This document shows, in pieces, positions 1-8,445 of a stretch of DNA of 53,861 bases. The notes under the pieces are model-generated. The model saw nothing but the letters and a program-made list of their open reading frames with translations. It was not told the origin of the DNA and did not search any database. The number at the start of each line of letters is the position of its first letter. Positions within the stretch are counted from its first letter, which is position 1. Origin of the DNA: an uncultured beta proteobacterium (GTDB lineage Bacteria > Pseudomonadota > Gammaproteobacteria > Burkholderiales > Burkholderiaceae_C); assembly GCA_903828665.1 (NCBI GenBank), contig CAIKMZ010000157.1, forward strand, positions 1 through 53,861, given 5' to 3'. The position numbers and the translations under genes were made by a program.

Positions 1-1
1 G

Positions 2-1384
2 TCTCAGGGCGCGGCATTCGGCAGCCAGCCGCGCAACGGGCATCGCATGATGGTCGAGTTTGTCTCGGCCAATCCGACCGGCCCGCTGCATGTCGGCCAT
101 GGCCGGCAGGCCGCGTTGGGTGACGCCATCTGCAACCTGTATCAGACGCAGGGCTGGGATGTGCACCGCGAGTTCTATTACAACGATGCAGGCGCCCAGA
201 TTGCGACGCTGGCCGCCAGCACGCAGCTGCGCGCCAAAGGCTTCAAGCCGGGCGACCCCGAGTGGCCCAGCGGCGAGAACGCAGCCGCCTATAACGGCGA
301 CTACATCGCCGACATCGCGAATGATTTTCTGGCGAAGAAGACCGTTTCCTCGGACGATCGGGAATTCACGGCCTCGGGCGATGTCGAGGCGCTCGACGAT
401 ATCCGCCTGTTTGCCGTGGCCTATCTGCGCCATGAGCAGGACCTGGACCTGAAGGCGTTTGCCGTCAAGTTCGACCACTACTTCCTGGAGAGCAGCCTGT
501 ACATCAGCGGCAAGGTTGACGACGTGGTGAAGAAACTGCACGACGCCGGCAAGACGTATGAGCATGACGGCGCGCTCTGGCTGAAATCGACCGAGTACGG
601 CGACGACAAGGACCGTGTCATGCGCAAGGGTGACGGCAGCTACACCTATTTCGTGCCCGATGTGGCCTACCACATCAGCAAGTGGGAGCGCGGCTTCGAG
701 AAGGTGGTCAATGTGCAGGGAACGGACCACCACGGCACCATCGCGCGCGTGCGCGCCGGCCTGCAGGCGGCCAACGTCGGCATCCCGGCGGGTTATCCCG
801 ACTATGTTCTGCACACCATGGTGCGCGTCGTGCGCGGCGGTGTCGAGGTCAAGATATCCAAGCGCGCCGGCAGTTATGTGACCCTGCGCGACCTGATCGA
901 GTGGACCTCGAAGGACGCGGTGCGCTTCTTCCTGCTCAGCCGCAAGCCCGATACCGAGTACACCTTCGACGTCGATCTGGCGGTGGCCAAGAACAACGAC
1001 AACCCGGTCTACTACGTGCAGTACGCGCATGCCCGGATCTGCTCGGTGCTGGCAAGCTGGCGCGAGAAGGACGGTGGCGCCGCGGCCGGTCTGGGTCAGG
1101 TCGACCTGAGTCCCCTGGAGAGCGCGCCGGCGCAGGCGCTGCTGCTGCTTCTGGCGCGCTACCCCGAGATGCTGAGCGCCGCGGCAGCGGATTTTGCGCC
1201 GCACGATGTGACCTTCTACCTGCGGGAACTCGCCGCCTGCTACCACAGCTACTACGATGCCGAGCGCATTCTGGTCGATGACCCCATCGTCAAGCAGGCC
1301 CGGCTGGCGCTGGTGGCCGCCACGGCCCAGGTGTTGCACAATGGGCTGGCCGTGCTGGGCGTCAGCGCCCCGCAGAAAATGTGA
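2..1384 (+). CDS. argS: Arginyl-tRNA synthetase, C-terminal 460 residues (5' end outside window)
   Basis: Class I aminoacyl-tRNA synthetase that charges tRNA-Arg in the cytoplasm. The frame is open from base 2, so the window cuts the gene; complete ArgS proteins have roughly 550-590 residues, which puts about 100 N-terminal residues upstream. Visible landmarks are the class I signature HVGHG at about residue 30 of the fragment, preceded by ANPTGPL, and the KMSKS-loop equivalent VKISKRAG at about residue 284. A DALR anticodon-binding domain begins around [12 protein letters not shown] and runs to the end. The stop lies 12 bases before the next start, which suggests co-transcription with the SPOR gene. 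Only the missing 5' end is uncertain. Confidence 0.97.
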   Translation, partial: SQGAAFGSQPRNGHRMMVEFVSANPTGPLHVGHGRQAALGDAICNLYQTQGWDVHREFYYNDAGAQIATLAASTQLRAKGFKPGDPEWPSGENAAAYNGDYIADIANDFLAKKTVSSDDREFTASGDVEALDDIRLFAVAYLRHEQDLDLKAFAVKFDHYFLESSLYISGKVDDVVKKLHDAGKTYEHDGALWLKSTEYGDDKDRVMRKGDGSYTYFVPDVAYHISKWERGFEKVVNVQGTDHHGTIARVRAGLQAANVGIPAGYPDYVLHTMVRVVRGGVEVKISKRAGSYVTLRDLIEWTSKDAVRFFLLSRKPDTEYTFDVDLAVAKNNDNPVYYVQYAHARICSVLASWREKDGGAAAGLGQVDLSPLESAPAQALLLLLARYPEMLSAAAADFAPHDVTFYLRELAACYHSYYDAERILVDDPIVKQARLALVAATAQVLHNGLAVLGVSAPQKM

Positions 1385-1396
1385 AGCGAGATCGAG

Positions 1397-2005
1397 ATGC
1401 AACATAAAAAACAACAAGGCGGTGGAACGGTTCTGGGCTTCATCCTGGGTCTTGTGGTTGGCCTGGCAGTGGCCCTGGCGGTCGCCGTCTACGTCACCAA
1501 GGTTCCGATTCCCTTCGTCAACAAGGGCCAGAGCCGCAGCCCGGAGCAGGACGCGGCCGAAAACAAGAAGAACAAAGACTGGGACCCCAATGCCCCCTTG
1601 TATGGCAAGAATCCGGTCAAGCAGGCCTCTGCCGCATCAGCGGCGACGCTGCCGGGCATCGCTGCGCCGATGCCCATGCCACCGGGCAAGACGGAAATCA
1701 AGCCGGCAGTCACTGCTGATCCGCTGGGAGACCTGGCCAAGACACGGGCTGCTGGCGTGGCGGCCGACCCCTTTCTGTATTTCGTCCAGGTCGGTGCCTA
1801 TCGCACCATGGAGGACGCGGAAAGCCAGCGCGCCAAGCTGACCCTGAGCGGCGTCGAAGCCAAGGTGTCGGAGCGCGAGCAGGCCGGGCGCGTCGTCTTC
1901 CGTGTGCGCGTCGGTCCCTTCGAGAAGAAGGAAGACGCCGACAAGGCCAAGGAGCGGCTGGATGCGGCTGGCCTGGAGACCGCGCTGGTGCGCGTGGCGC
2001 GTTAG
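1397..2005 (+). CDS. SPOR-domain inner-membrane protein (FtsN-like)
   Basis: A 202-residue protein with a short basic cytoplasmic tail, one transmembrane helix at about residues 13-34, a proline- and lysine-rich periplasmic linker, and a C-terminal SPOR domain at about 126-200 (begins FLYFVQVGAYRTMEDA, ends ALVRVAR). SPOR domains bind denuded glycan strands of septal peptidoglycan, so a role in cell division or septal wall remodelling is likely. The layout is that of FtsN-like proteins, but the family is broad and the sequence does not prove FtsN orthology. It sits 12 bases after argS and upstream of dsbA, an order I associate with Burkholderiales. Confidence 0.88.
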   Translation: MQHKKQQGGGTVLGFILGLVVGLAVALAVAVYVTKVPIPFVNKGQSRSPEQDAAENKKNKDWDPNAPLYGKNPVKQASAASAATLPGIAAPMPMPPGKTEIKPAVTADPLGDLAKTRAAGVAADPFLYFVQVGAYRTMEDAESQRAKLTLSGVEAKVSEREQAGRVVFRVRVGPFEKKEDADKAKERLDAAGLETALVRVAR

Positions 2006-2111
2006 GGAACTTATCGGGGCGGTCCCGGGTCTGTCATCCCGAGTCCTCTCATTTTCGTCATCGCAAGGCCGTCCTTGCTGTGGATTGCCCTTTTTTCTGG
2101 AGTGTCTGTAG

Positions 2112-2762
2112 ATGAAACGTCGTGATTTTTCCATGGCCGTGGGTGCTGCCGTGACAGCCAATGTCCTGTTGCAGACCCCTGCGTTGGCCCAAGGCAAGAG
2201 CCCGGAAGCGGGCACCGATTACCGGGTGGTCGATACGCGCGCTGTGGTTGAGGCGCCGGCCGGCAAGATCGAAGTGGTCGAGTTCTTCTGGTACAGCTGC
2301 CCGCACTGCAACCACTTTGAACCGACCTTCGAGGCCTGGCGCAAGCGCGCGCCCAAAGACCTCGCGATACGGCTTGTGCCGGTCGCGTTCAACGACAGTT
2401 TTGTGCCGCAGCAGCGGCTGTACTACGCGCTGGAGGCCATGGGCCTGGTCGACCGGCTGCACGCCAAGGTCTTCAAGGCGATTCACGAGGAAAAGCAGAA
2501 CCTGACCAAGGGCGATGCGATCGCGGACTGGGTTGCCAAGCAGGGCGTCGACAAGACCAAGTTCCTCGAACAGTACAACTCGTTCAGCACCAACACCAAG
2601 GTGACGCGCGCCACCCAGTTGCATAACGCCTACCGGATCGAAGGAGTGCCGGCACTGGGCGTGGCGGGTCGCTACTGGACCGATGGCGACATGGCCAAGA
2701 CCATGGAGCGCGCCCTGCAGGTGGTTGAATTCCTGGCCGCCGGCATCCGGGCCGGCAAGTAA
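2112..2762 (+). CDS. dsbA: Periplasmic thiol:disulfide interchange protein DsbA
   Basis: Oxidises cysteine pairs of exported proteins; re-oxidised by DsbB. The 216-residue precursor has the active site C63-P-H-C66 within WYSCPHCNHFEP and the cis-proline loop GVPALG at about 178-183, which together define the DsbA thioredoxin fold. The signal peptide starts MKRRDFSMAVG and ends near PALAQG. Its RRxFS motif resembles a twin-arginine signal, though such starts also appear on Sec-exported proteins, so the route is unresolved. DsbA would be needed by the type II secretion system and the c-type cytochromes encoded further along. A hairpin follows 8 bases after the stop. Confidence 0.95.
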   Translation: MKRRDFSMAVGAAVTANVLLQTPALAQGKSPEAGTDYRVVDTRAVVEAPAGKIEVVEFFWYSCPHCNHFEPTFEAWRKRAPKDLAIRLVPVAFNDSFVPQQRLYYALEAMGLVDRLHAKVFKAIHEEKQNLTKGDAIADWVAKQGVDKTKFLEQYNSFSTNTKVTRATQLHNAYRIEGVPALGVAGRYWTDGDMAKTMERALQVVEFLAAGIRAGK

Positions 2763-2770
2763 GGCAGATA

Positions 2771-2792
2771 AGCGGACGGCGAATCGTCCGCT
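2771..2792 (+). terminator. Hairpin after dsbA, possible weak terminator
   Basis: A perfect 8-bp stem (AGCGGACG / CGTCCGCT) with a 6-base loop starts 8 bases after the dsbA stop. No T-run follows, so it may only protect the 3' end or act as a weak terminator. Confidence 0.4.
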
Positions 2793-2873
2793 CATGACGT
2801 CGCGCACCGCCAAGACGGCAGCGGTGCTCGTTACAATCAAAAGGCAAGATATCTTTGCAAGATTCGTGCCTTT

Positions 2874-3479
2874 ATGAAATCACCCATTTTTCCCCTGTTA
2901 CTGATCGCTGCGCTGGGCTTGCCCGGCAGCCTGACCCACGCGGAAAAGGCCGACCGGGACAAGCCGATCAACCTCGAAGCCGGCACGCTGCGCTACGACT
3001 TGAAGAAGCAGGTCATGGTTTACGGCGGCGGCGTCGTCGTGACCAAGGGCAGCATCGTGATCCGCGGCGACCGGCTCGAGGTGCGGGAGGATCCGCAGGG
3101 CCACCAGTTTGCGACCGTCAGCGCCGACGCCGGCAAGCGTGCGTTCTTCCGTCAAAAGCGCGAGGCCATGGACGAGTTCATCGAGGGTGAAGGCGAATCG
3201 GTCGAGTACGACGGCCGCGCCGACACGGTCAGGTTTGTCAACAACGCCCAAATGCGGCGCTATCGCGGTGCCACGCTCAGCGACGAATTCACGGGTCACA
3301 TCATCTTTTACAACAATAGTACGGAAGCATTCAGCATCGATGGCGCGCCGACCAGCGCCGGCACCCCGGCCGGACGGATTCGCGCCACGCTGACGCCCAA
3401 GCCGGGGGCCGAGACGCCGGCCGACAGGGCCGCGCTGCCGCTGCGGTCTTCCGGCACGTTGGGCGGAGAGAAGAAGTGA
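2874..3479 (+). CDS. lptA: Lipopolysaccharide transport periplasmic protein LptA
   Basis: LptA forms the periplasmic bridge that carries LPS from LptC at the inner membrane to LptD/E at the outer membrane. The 201-residue precursor has a signal peptide (MKSPIFPLLLIAALG, cleavage near THA-EK) and one OstA/LptA beta-jellyroll at about 30-150, beginning DKPINLEAGTLRYD with repeated beta strands. The C-terminal tail is proline-rich. The stop overlaps the lptB start. A short TACAAT hexamer at 2832-2837 could be a -10 element, without a convincing -35. LptC normally lies directly upstream in proteobacteria but is not here. Confidence 0.93.
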   Translation: MKSPIFPLLLIAALGLPGSLTHAEKADRDKPINLEAGTLRYDLKKQVMVYGGGVVVTKGSIVIRGDRLEVREDPQGHQFATVSADAGKRAFFRQKREAMDEFIEGEGESVEYDGRADTVRFVNNAQMRRYRGATLSDEFTGHIIFYNNSTEAFSIDGAPTSAGTPAGRIRATLTPKPGAETPADRAALPLRSSGTLGGEKK

Positions 3480-4273
3480 CTTCCGACATGACGGCGCCCG
3501 AAGCCGCACCGAGAAGCGATGGCGGGCGCTGCGAGAGCCGGCTCGAAGTGCGGCATCTGCAGAAGTTCTACGGCAGCCGCAAGGCGGTCAAGGACGTGTC
3601 GCTGACGGTCTGCAAGGGCGAGGTGGTTGGCTTGCTCGGACCGAACGGGGCCGGCAAGACCACGTCGTTCTACATGATTGTCGGACTGGTGCATGCCAGC
3701 GCGGGCGATATCACGATCGATGGCCAGTCGGTTGCCCACATGCCGATGCACCGGCGCGCACGCCTGGGCCTGAGCTACCTGCCGCAGGAGGCGTCCATCT
3801 TCCGCAAGCTCAATGTCGAAGACAACGTGCGTGCGGTGCTCGAGCTGCAGCATGACGCCGACGGCAAGCCGCTGGCACGCAACGAAATCGAAAAACGCCT
3901 GACCGGCCTGCTGCAGGAACTTCGCGTGGACCATCTGCGCCAGACACCGGCGCTGGCCCTGTCGGGCGGCGAGCGCCGGCGCGTGGAAATTGCACGTGCG
4001 CTGGCGACCCAGCCGCGCTTCATCCTGCTGGACGAGCCGTTCGCCGGCATCGACCCGATCGCGGTGATCGAGATCCAGCGCATCATCAGTTTCCTGAAAG
4101 ACCGTGGCATCGGCGTGCTGATCACCGACCACAACGTGCGCGAGACCCTGGGTATCTGCGACCACGCCTACATCATCAGCGATGGCAGCGTGCTGGCACA
4201 GGGCACGCCGGCCGAGATTGTCAACGACGCCGAGGTGCGGCGCGTGTACCTCGGCGAACATTTCAAGATGTAA
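3476..4273 (+). CDS. lptB: LPS export ABC transporter ATP-binding protein LptB
   Basis: Cytoplasmic ATPase that, with LptFG, extracts LPS from the inner membrane. At 265 residues it has Walker A GPNGAGKTT at about 55-63, the ABC signature LSGGERRRVEIARAL at about 162, Walker B ILLDEPFAGID just after residue 180, and the H-loop TDHNVRET. It is about 20 residues longer at the N terminus than E. coli LptB. The GTG start overlaps the lptA TGA; the ATG at 3488 is an alternative start four codons in. Coupling to lptA is by overlapping stop and start codons. Confidence 0.95.
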   Translation: MTSDMTAPEAAPRSDGGRCESRLEVRHLQKFYGSRKAVKDVSLTVCKGEVVGLLGPNGAGKTTSFYMIVGLVHASAGDITIDGQSVAHMPMHRRARLGLSYLPQEASIFRKLNVEDNVRAVLELQHDADGKPLARNEIEKRLTGLLQELRVDHLRQTPALALSGGERRRVEIARALATQPRFILLDEPFAGIDPIAVIEIQRIISFLKDRGIGVLITDHNVRETLGICDHAYIISDGSVLAQGTPAEIVNDAEVRRVYLGEHFKM

Positions 4274-4276
4274 GCA

Positions 4277-4361
4277 TGTGGCCCCCACGCTTGTCACTTC
4301 GTGTACTGCGCTGCCCCCCAGAGGGGGCTGTTTCATCTTGGGGCGGCCCGACGGTGAAACG
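4277..4361 (+). repeat. GC-rich intergenic repeat with two hairpins between lptB and rpoN
   Basis: The lptB-rpoN spacer carries an inner hairpin, GCCCCC (4313-4318) pairing with GGGGGC (4323-4328), and next to it a longer-range pair, GTTTCA (4330-4335) with TGAAAC (4355-4360), around a CTTGGGGCGGCCC core. From memory this resembles a dispersed intergenic element of Comamonadaceae genomes; that identification is not checked. It could attenuate or terminate lptAB transcription or stabilise the mRNA ahead of rpoN. Confidence 0.5.
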
Positions 4362-4390
4362 GACCTTCACGACGGACCTGATTTGAACTA

Positions 4391-5992
4391 ATGAAGCAAG
4401 GGCTATCACTTCGGGTTTCCCAGCACCTGGCATTGACACCGCAGTTGCAGCAGTCGATCCGCTTGCTGCAGTTGTCCACGCTCGAGCTCAGCCAGGAGGT
4501 GGGGCAGATGCTCGACGAGAACCCGTTTCTCGAGCTGAGCACGGATGAGGCACCGCGCGAGGAGTTTGGTTTGGCGCAGGCCGATGCGCCGGTGCCGCGC
4601 GATGTGCTGGAAAGCGAAATGGCGGCCACGCCCGGTGCCGATTACGCGAGTCCGACCACCTCGGTCGTCGAGAGCGACGCCGAGGTGATGCCGCTCTCCG
4701 CCGACGATGGACAGAGCTGGGATGGCGACGGCTCGGTCGAGATGAGACCCGACGACAGCGAATGGGGCGGCGACGCGAAACCGGCGGGCAACAACCTGGA
4801 TGGCAATGAGGACGCCGATGCGGGCGAGTTGGCGCGCTCCCAAGTGTCGCTGCAAAGCCATCTGCACAACCAGGCAATGTCCCTGCACCTGAGCGAAGAA
4901 GACAGCGCCGCGCTGCGTTTCCTGATCGAGTCGCTCAATGACGATGGTTACCTGGAAGACTCCCTGACTTCGCTGGCCCAGGGCCTGGCCGGCAGCGATG
5001 AGGAACAGGTCGAGGAATTGGTGCACCATTTCACCGTTGCCCTGTTCCTGTTGCAAAGCCTGGAGCCGGCCGGTGTTGGCGCGCGCAATCTGGCGGAATG
5101 CCTGAGCCTGCAGCTCAAGGCACTGCTGGCGCAGCGCGCGGCCGACCCCGACGCACTGGTATCTGCGAACACCGTCAAGGTGGCACTGCGCATCTGCGCC
5201 CAGCCGATGGATCTGCTGGCGCGGCGCGACATCAAGCGCCTGACGCAGTTGTGCGGCGCCTCCGACGCCGCGGTGCGCGAGGCGATTGCGCTGATCGGCC
5301 ATCTGGAGCCCAAGCCGGGGCGGCGCTTCGTCGATGTCGAGCGCAACATCGTGGTGCCCGACGTGCTGGTGGTGAAAGTCGGCAAAGGCACCAACGCCCG
5401 TTTTCAGGTGCGGCTCAATCCCGACGTCATGCCGCGCCTGCGCGTGCACGACATCTATGCCAATGCGCTGCGCCAGCACAAGGGCGGCGGCAATGATGCC
5501 GCCAACTACGCGGCGCTGCAGCAGCGCTTGCAGGAGGCGCGCTGGTTCATCAAGAATATCCAGCAACGCTTCGACACGATCCTGCGCGTGAGCTCGGCCA
5601 TCGTCGAGCGCCAGAAGAGTTTCTTCACGCACGGCGAACTTGCGATGCGACCGCTGGTGCTGCGCGAGATCGCCGACGAGCTCGGGCTGCACGAGTCCAC
5701 TATCAGCCGCGTCACCACGGCCAAATACATGGCCACGCCGTTCGGCACGTTCGAGCTCAAGTATTTCTTCGGCTCCGGCCTGGGCACCGATTCGGGCGGC
5801 AATGCGTCGAGCACGGCGGTGCGCGCCCTGATCAAGCAGTTCATCGCCGCCGAGGACGTGAAGAAGCCGCTCAGCGACAACCAGCTTTCCGAAATGCTCA
5901 AGGAGCAGGGCATCGACTGCGCCCGCCGCACCGTGGCCAAATACCGCGAGGGCCTGCGCATTGCGACGGCCTCGCTCCGCAAGGCGCTATGA
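4391..5992 (+). CDS. rpoN: RNA polymerase sigma-54 factor
   Basis: Alternative sigma factor that recognises -24/-12 promoters and needs an AAA+ activator to open DNA. The 533-residue protein has the glutamine- and leucine-rich region I at the N terminus (QHLALTPQLQQSIRLLQL), an acidic region II at about 50-145, the core-binding and HTH domains, and the RpoN box ARRTVAKYRE at about 511-520. In this window it would serve the sigma-54 promoter ahead of acoX and the activator AcoR. The stop overlaps the next start by four bases. The usual hpf and ptsN neighbours do not follow. Confidence 0.97.
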   Translation: MKQGLSLRVSQHLALTPQLQQSIRLLQLSTLELSQEVGQMLDENPFLELSTDEAPREEFGLAQADAPVPRDVLESEMAATPGADYASPTTSVVESDAEVMPLSADDGQSWDGDGSVEMRPDDSEWGGDAKPAGNNLDGNEDADAGELARSQVSLQSHLHNQAMSLHLSEEDSAALRFLIESLNDDGYLEDSLTSLAQGLAGSDEEQVEELVHHFTVALFLLQSLEPAGVGARNLAECLSLQLKALLAQRAADPDALVSANTVKVALRICAQPMDLLARRDIKRLTQLCGASDAAVREAIALIGHLEPKPGRRFVDVERNIVVPDVLVVKVGKGTNARFQVRLNPDVMPRLRVHDIYANALRQHKGGGNDAANYAALQQRLQEARWFIKNIQQRFDTILRVSSAIVERQKSFFTHGELAMRPLVLREIADELGLHESTISRVTTAKYMATPFGTFELKYFFGSGLGTDSGGNASSTAVRALIKQFIAAEDVKKPLSDNQLSEMLKEQGIDCARRTVAKYREGLRIATASLRKAL

Positions 5993-7218
5993 ACCAGATC
6001 CAACTCTTCCTCCCCTGCGCCGCCGGCGTCGAGGACTACCTGGCACCCGAGGTGCAGCGCATCACGGGCTTGACCGATGCGAGCGTGCAAAAGCAGCGCG
6101 GCGGCGTCGCGCTGCGCGCATCCTGGCGCGACGCCATGCTGCTCAACCTGCACAGCCGGCTGGCGCAGCGCGTGCTGATCCTGCTGTCCTCCACCGAGTA
6201 CCGCCACGAGCAGGACCTGTACCGCGCGGCCAGCGAGGTGGCGTGGGAGATCTGGTTCACGCCGCGCGAATCGATCAAGGTCGAGGTGACGGCGCAGCAC
6301 AGCCCGCTCACCAGCCTGAACTTTGCCGCGCTCAAGATCAAGGACGCGGTCTGCGACCGCTTTCGGGTCAAGGCCAACGGCGTGCGCCCCGATGTCAATA
6401 CCCAGTGGCCCGACGTGCGCATCTACACGCACCTGAGCACCGACCGTTGCTCGCTGTACATCGACACCTCGGGCGAGCCGCTGTTCAAGCGCGGCTGGCG
6501 CGAGGACAAGGGCGAGGCGCCGCTCAAGGAAACGCTGGCCGCGGCCATGCTGGCTGCCAGCGGCTGGGCTGACACCGATGGCGATCTGCTGCCGCTCTAC
6601 GACCCCTGCTGCGGCAGCGGCACGATCGCGATCGAGGCCGCCCAGATCGCCTGCAACATCGCGCCGGGCTCGCTGCGCCGCTTCGCCTTCGAAAAATACC
6701 TGCCGTTCCAGCGCCACGTCTGGGACGGCATCAAGCAGCAGGCGCAGGACGCCGAACTGGAACTCGCGCCGGGCCAGCCGCCGATCATCTTCGGCAGCGA
6801 CGTGGCGCACCGCATGGTCGACTTCGCCCAGCGCAATGCGCAGCGCGCCGGCGTCGCCGATGCCATCGAATTCCGCGGCGGCGATGCCCTGCAGCGCCTG
6901 CCGCCGTGCGAGACGCCGGGCATCATGCTGCTCAACCCGCCCTATGGCGAACGCATCGAGGTCGCGGGTGTGGCCGGTGCCCAGCGCGGCGGGCGCGAAG
7001 AAGCGCAGATGGAAGAGGGCGGTGAATTCTTCAACCGGCTCAGCGCCCACTGGAAGAAGAACTACCCCGGCTGGACCGCCTGGGTGCTCTCGCCCGATCT
7101 CAAACTGCCGGGCAAGATGCGCCTGAAGGAATCGCGCCGCGTGCCGATGTGGAACGGCCCGATCGAATGCCGGCTGTTCCGCTTCGACATGGTCAAGGGC
7201 TCGGCCCGGCCGGCATGA
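5989..7218 (+). CDS. THUMP-domain class I SAM-dependent RNA methyltransferase (RlmL N-half type)
   Basis: A 409-residue protein with an N-terminal THUMP RNA-binding domain at about 45-155 and a Rossmann methyltransferase. SAM motif I is DPCCGSGTIAIEA at about 205, and the catalytic motif is LLNPPYGER at about 315, typical of N2-guanine methyltransferases. It matches the first half of E. coli RlmL/YcbY, which makes m2G2445 in 23S rRNA; the second, m7G2069-forming half is absent, as in many single-domain relatives. It overlaps rpoN by ATGA, so translation is probably coupled. The exact target base is inferred from family only. Confidence 0.88.
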   Translation: MNQIQLFLPCAAGVEDYLAPEVQRITGLTDASVQKQRGGVALRASWRDAMLLNLHSRLAQRVLILLSSTEYRHEQDLYRAASEVAWEIWFTPRESIKVEVTAQHSPLTSLNFAALKIKDAVCDRFRVKANGVRPDVNTQWPDVRIYTHLSTDRCSLYIDTSGEPLFKRGWREDKGEAPLKETLAAAMLAASGWADTDGDLLPLYDPCCGSGTIAIEAAQIACNIAPGSLRRFAFEKYLPFQRHVWDGIKQQAQDAELELAPGQPPIIFGSDVAHRMVDFAQRNAQRAGVADAIEFRGGDALQRLPPCETPGIMLLNPPYGERIEVAGVAGAQRGGREEAQMEEGGEFFNRLSAHWKKNYPGWTAWVLSPDLKLPGKMRLKESRRVPMWNGPIECRLFRFDMVKGSARPA

Positions 7219-7228
7219 TCGTCACCGC

Positions 7229-7639
7229 ATGATCGTCATCGACACCAACATCGTGCTCGATGCCTTTGTCTTCGACGACGCCAGCACCGGCGCGCTCAAG
7301 GCGGCGCTGGGGCAGCGAAGCATTGCTTGGCTCGCAACGCAGCCCATGCGCGATGAACTCGAGCGCGTGCTGGCCTATCCGCTGATCGTCAAGCGCCTGC
7401 TGCGCCAGCAGCGCAGCGCCGCCGAGGTCTTGCAGCAGTTCGATGCCCAGGCCAGCCTCGTTGATGTCGCGCCGCGCGCCCATGTGCGTTGCCGCGACCC
7501 GGACGACCAAAAATTTGTCGATCTGGCCGTAGCCCACCAGGCCGGTCTGCTGAGCAAGGACCGCGCCGTGTTGTGCCTGTCCAAGCGACTGCTGCCGCAC
7601 GGTGTGCGCGCGCAGGCCATCTACCAAACCTCACCATGA
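7229..7639 (+). CDS. PIN-domain protein, putative toxin-type ribonuclease
   Basis: A 136-residue PIN domain of the type often annotated as a putative toxin-antitoxin component. The acidic metal-binding residues are visible: D5 in VIDTNIVLDAF, the DELERVL acidic site, and the DPDDQKFVDLA and SKDRAVL segments near the C terminus. Such proteins are usually Mg-dependent RNases. No small DNA-binding antitoxin gene lies upstream: only 10 bases separate it from the methyltransferase. Its stop overlaps the start of the SEC-C gene by ATGA, so the two are translationally coupled. Toxin activity is an inference from family; the sequence only shows an intact PIN fold. Confidence 0.8.
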   Translation: MIVIDTNIVLDAFVFDDASTGALKAALGQRSIAWLATQPMRDELERVLAYPLIVKRLLRQQRSAAEVLQQFDAQASLVDVAPRAHVRCRDPDDQKFVDLAVAHQAGLLSKDRAVLCLSKRLLPHGVRAQAIYQTSP

Positions 7640-8430
7640 ATACAGATCTGAGCCCGCTTGAAACGCCACCCCTGAGCCCGCAGGAGTTCGACGAGATCGA
7701 CGCCATCCTCGACGATCTGCGCAGCCGCTACGACGAGACGCCGCAGTGGGAATTCTGCGAAGGCTTCATGGCCGCGCTGATCTGTTGCCGGCGAACTATC
7801 GCGCCTTCCGAGTATCTGCCGGTGCTGTTGGCGATTGGCGCCGAAGGAGAGGAAGAAGGCTCGTTTGCCGATGCGGCGCAAGCGGCGCGTTTTCTCGAAC
7901 TCTGGTCGCGGCGCTGGGACGAAGTGGCGCGCGCGCTTGATGCAGAGGTCGATTCGCTCGATGACGACGCGGCCTACCAGCCCGAGGTGATGGATTTGCG
8001 CGGCGCCATCGCGGCCCTGCCGGAAGAAGAGCGCGCGGCCGTGGCGCACGAAGCCGTGCCGTCGTTCGCACAGGTCTGGGCGCTGGGCTTCATGTTCGCG
8101 GTCGAGGCCTGGCCCGAGGAGTGGACGGCGCCGCGCGACAAGGAAGCGGTCAAGTGGCTCGACGGCGCACTCGAGGCCATGGTGGCCCTGACCGAGGACG
8201 ACACGGATGCGCCCACGCTGTCGGTCTTTGACGAGAACGGTCCGCCGAGCCTGAGCGTCAATCGCCTGAACGCGTTTGCCGACGCGGTCTGGGCGGTCTA
8301 CGATCTGCGCGAACTGTGGCGCAATTTCGGGCCGCGCGTGGCCACCGTGCATGCCGCCGCCACGCCGGGTCGCAACGACCCCTGCTCCTGCGGCAGCGGC
8401 AAGAAATACAAGAAGTGTTGCGGCGCCTGA
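7636..8430 (+). CDS. UPF0149/YecA-family protein with C-terminal SEC-C zinc motif
   Basis: A 264-residue acidic protein. The N-terminal helical UPF0149-like region contains EFDEIDAILDDL and FCEGFMAALIC, and the protein ends in a SEC-C motif, PGRNDPCSCGSGKKYKKCC, with the CxC-x8-CC zinc-binding pattern. The SEC-C motif occurs at the SecA C terminus, where it binds zinc and SecB or ribosomes, and in YecA. I chose the ATG at 7636 because it overlaps the upstream PIN stop (ATGA) and begins the conserved part; an open frame extends further upstream without support. Function is not established. Confidence 0.82.
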   Translation: MNTDLSPLETPPLSPQEFDEIDAILDDLRSRYDETPQWEFCEGFMAALICCRRTIAPSEYLPVLLAIGAEGEEEGSFADAAQAARFLELWSRRWDEVARALDAEVDSLDDDAAYQPEVMDLRGAIAALPEEERAAVAHEAVPSFAQVWALGFMFAVEAWPEEWTAPRDKEAVKWLDGALEAMVALTEDDTDAPTLSVFDENGPPSLSVNRLNAFADAVWAVYDLRELWRNFGPRVATVHAAATPGRNDPCSCGSGKKYKKCCGA

Positions 8431-8445
8431 AGGCTGCGCCGGCTT

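Noticed and set aside
2040-2100. A third copy of the GTCATTGCGAG-type repeat before dsbA
   Set aside because: Only a short similarity (CGTCATCGCAAGG) is visible and no matching inverted arm was found.
4406-5692. Open frame of 428 residues antisense to rpoN
   Set aside because: The low-complexity translation and full overlap with rpoN mark it as a shadow.
5506-7050. Open frame of 514 residues antisense to rpoN and the RNA methyltransferase
   Set aside because: It spans two well-supported genes on the other strand, is Arg/Ala-rich and shows no domain.
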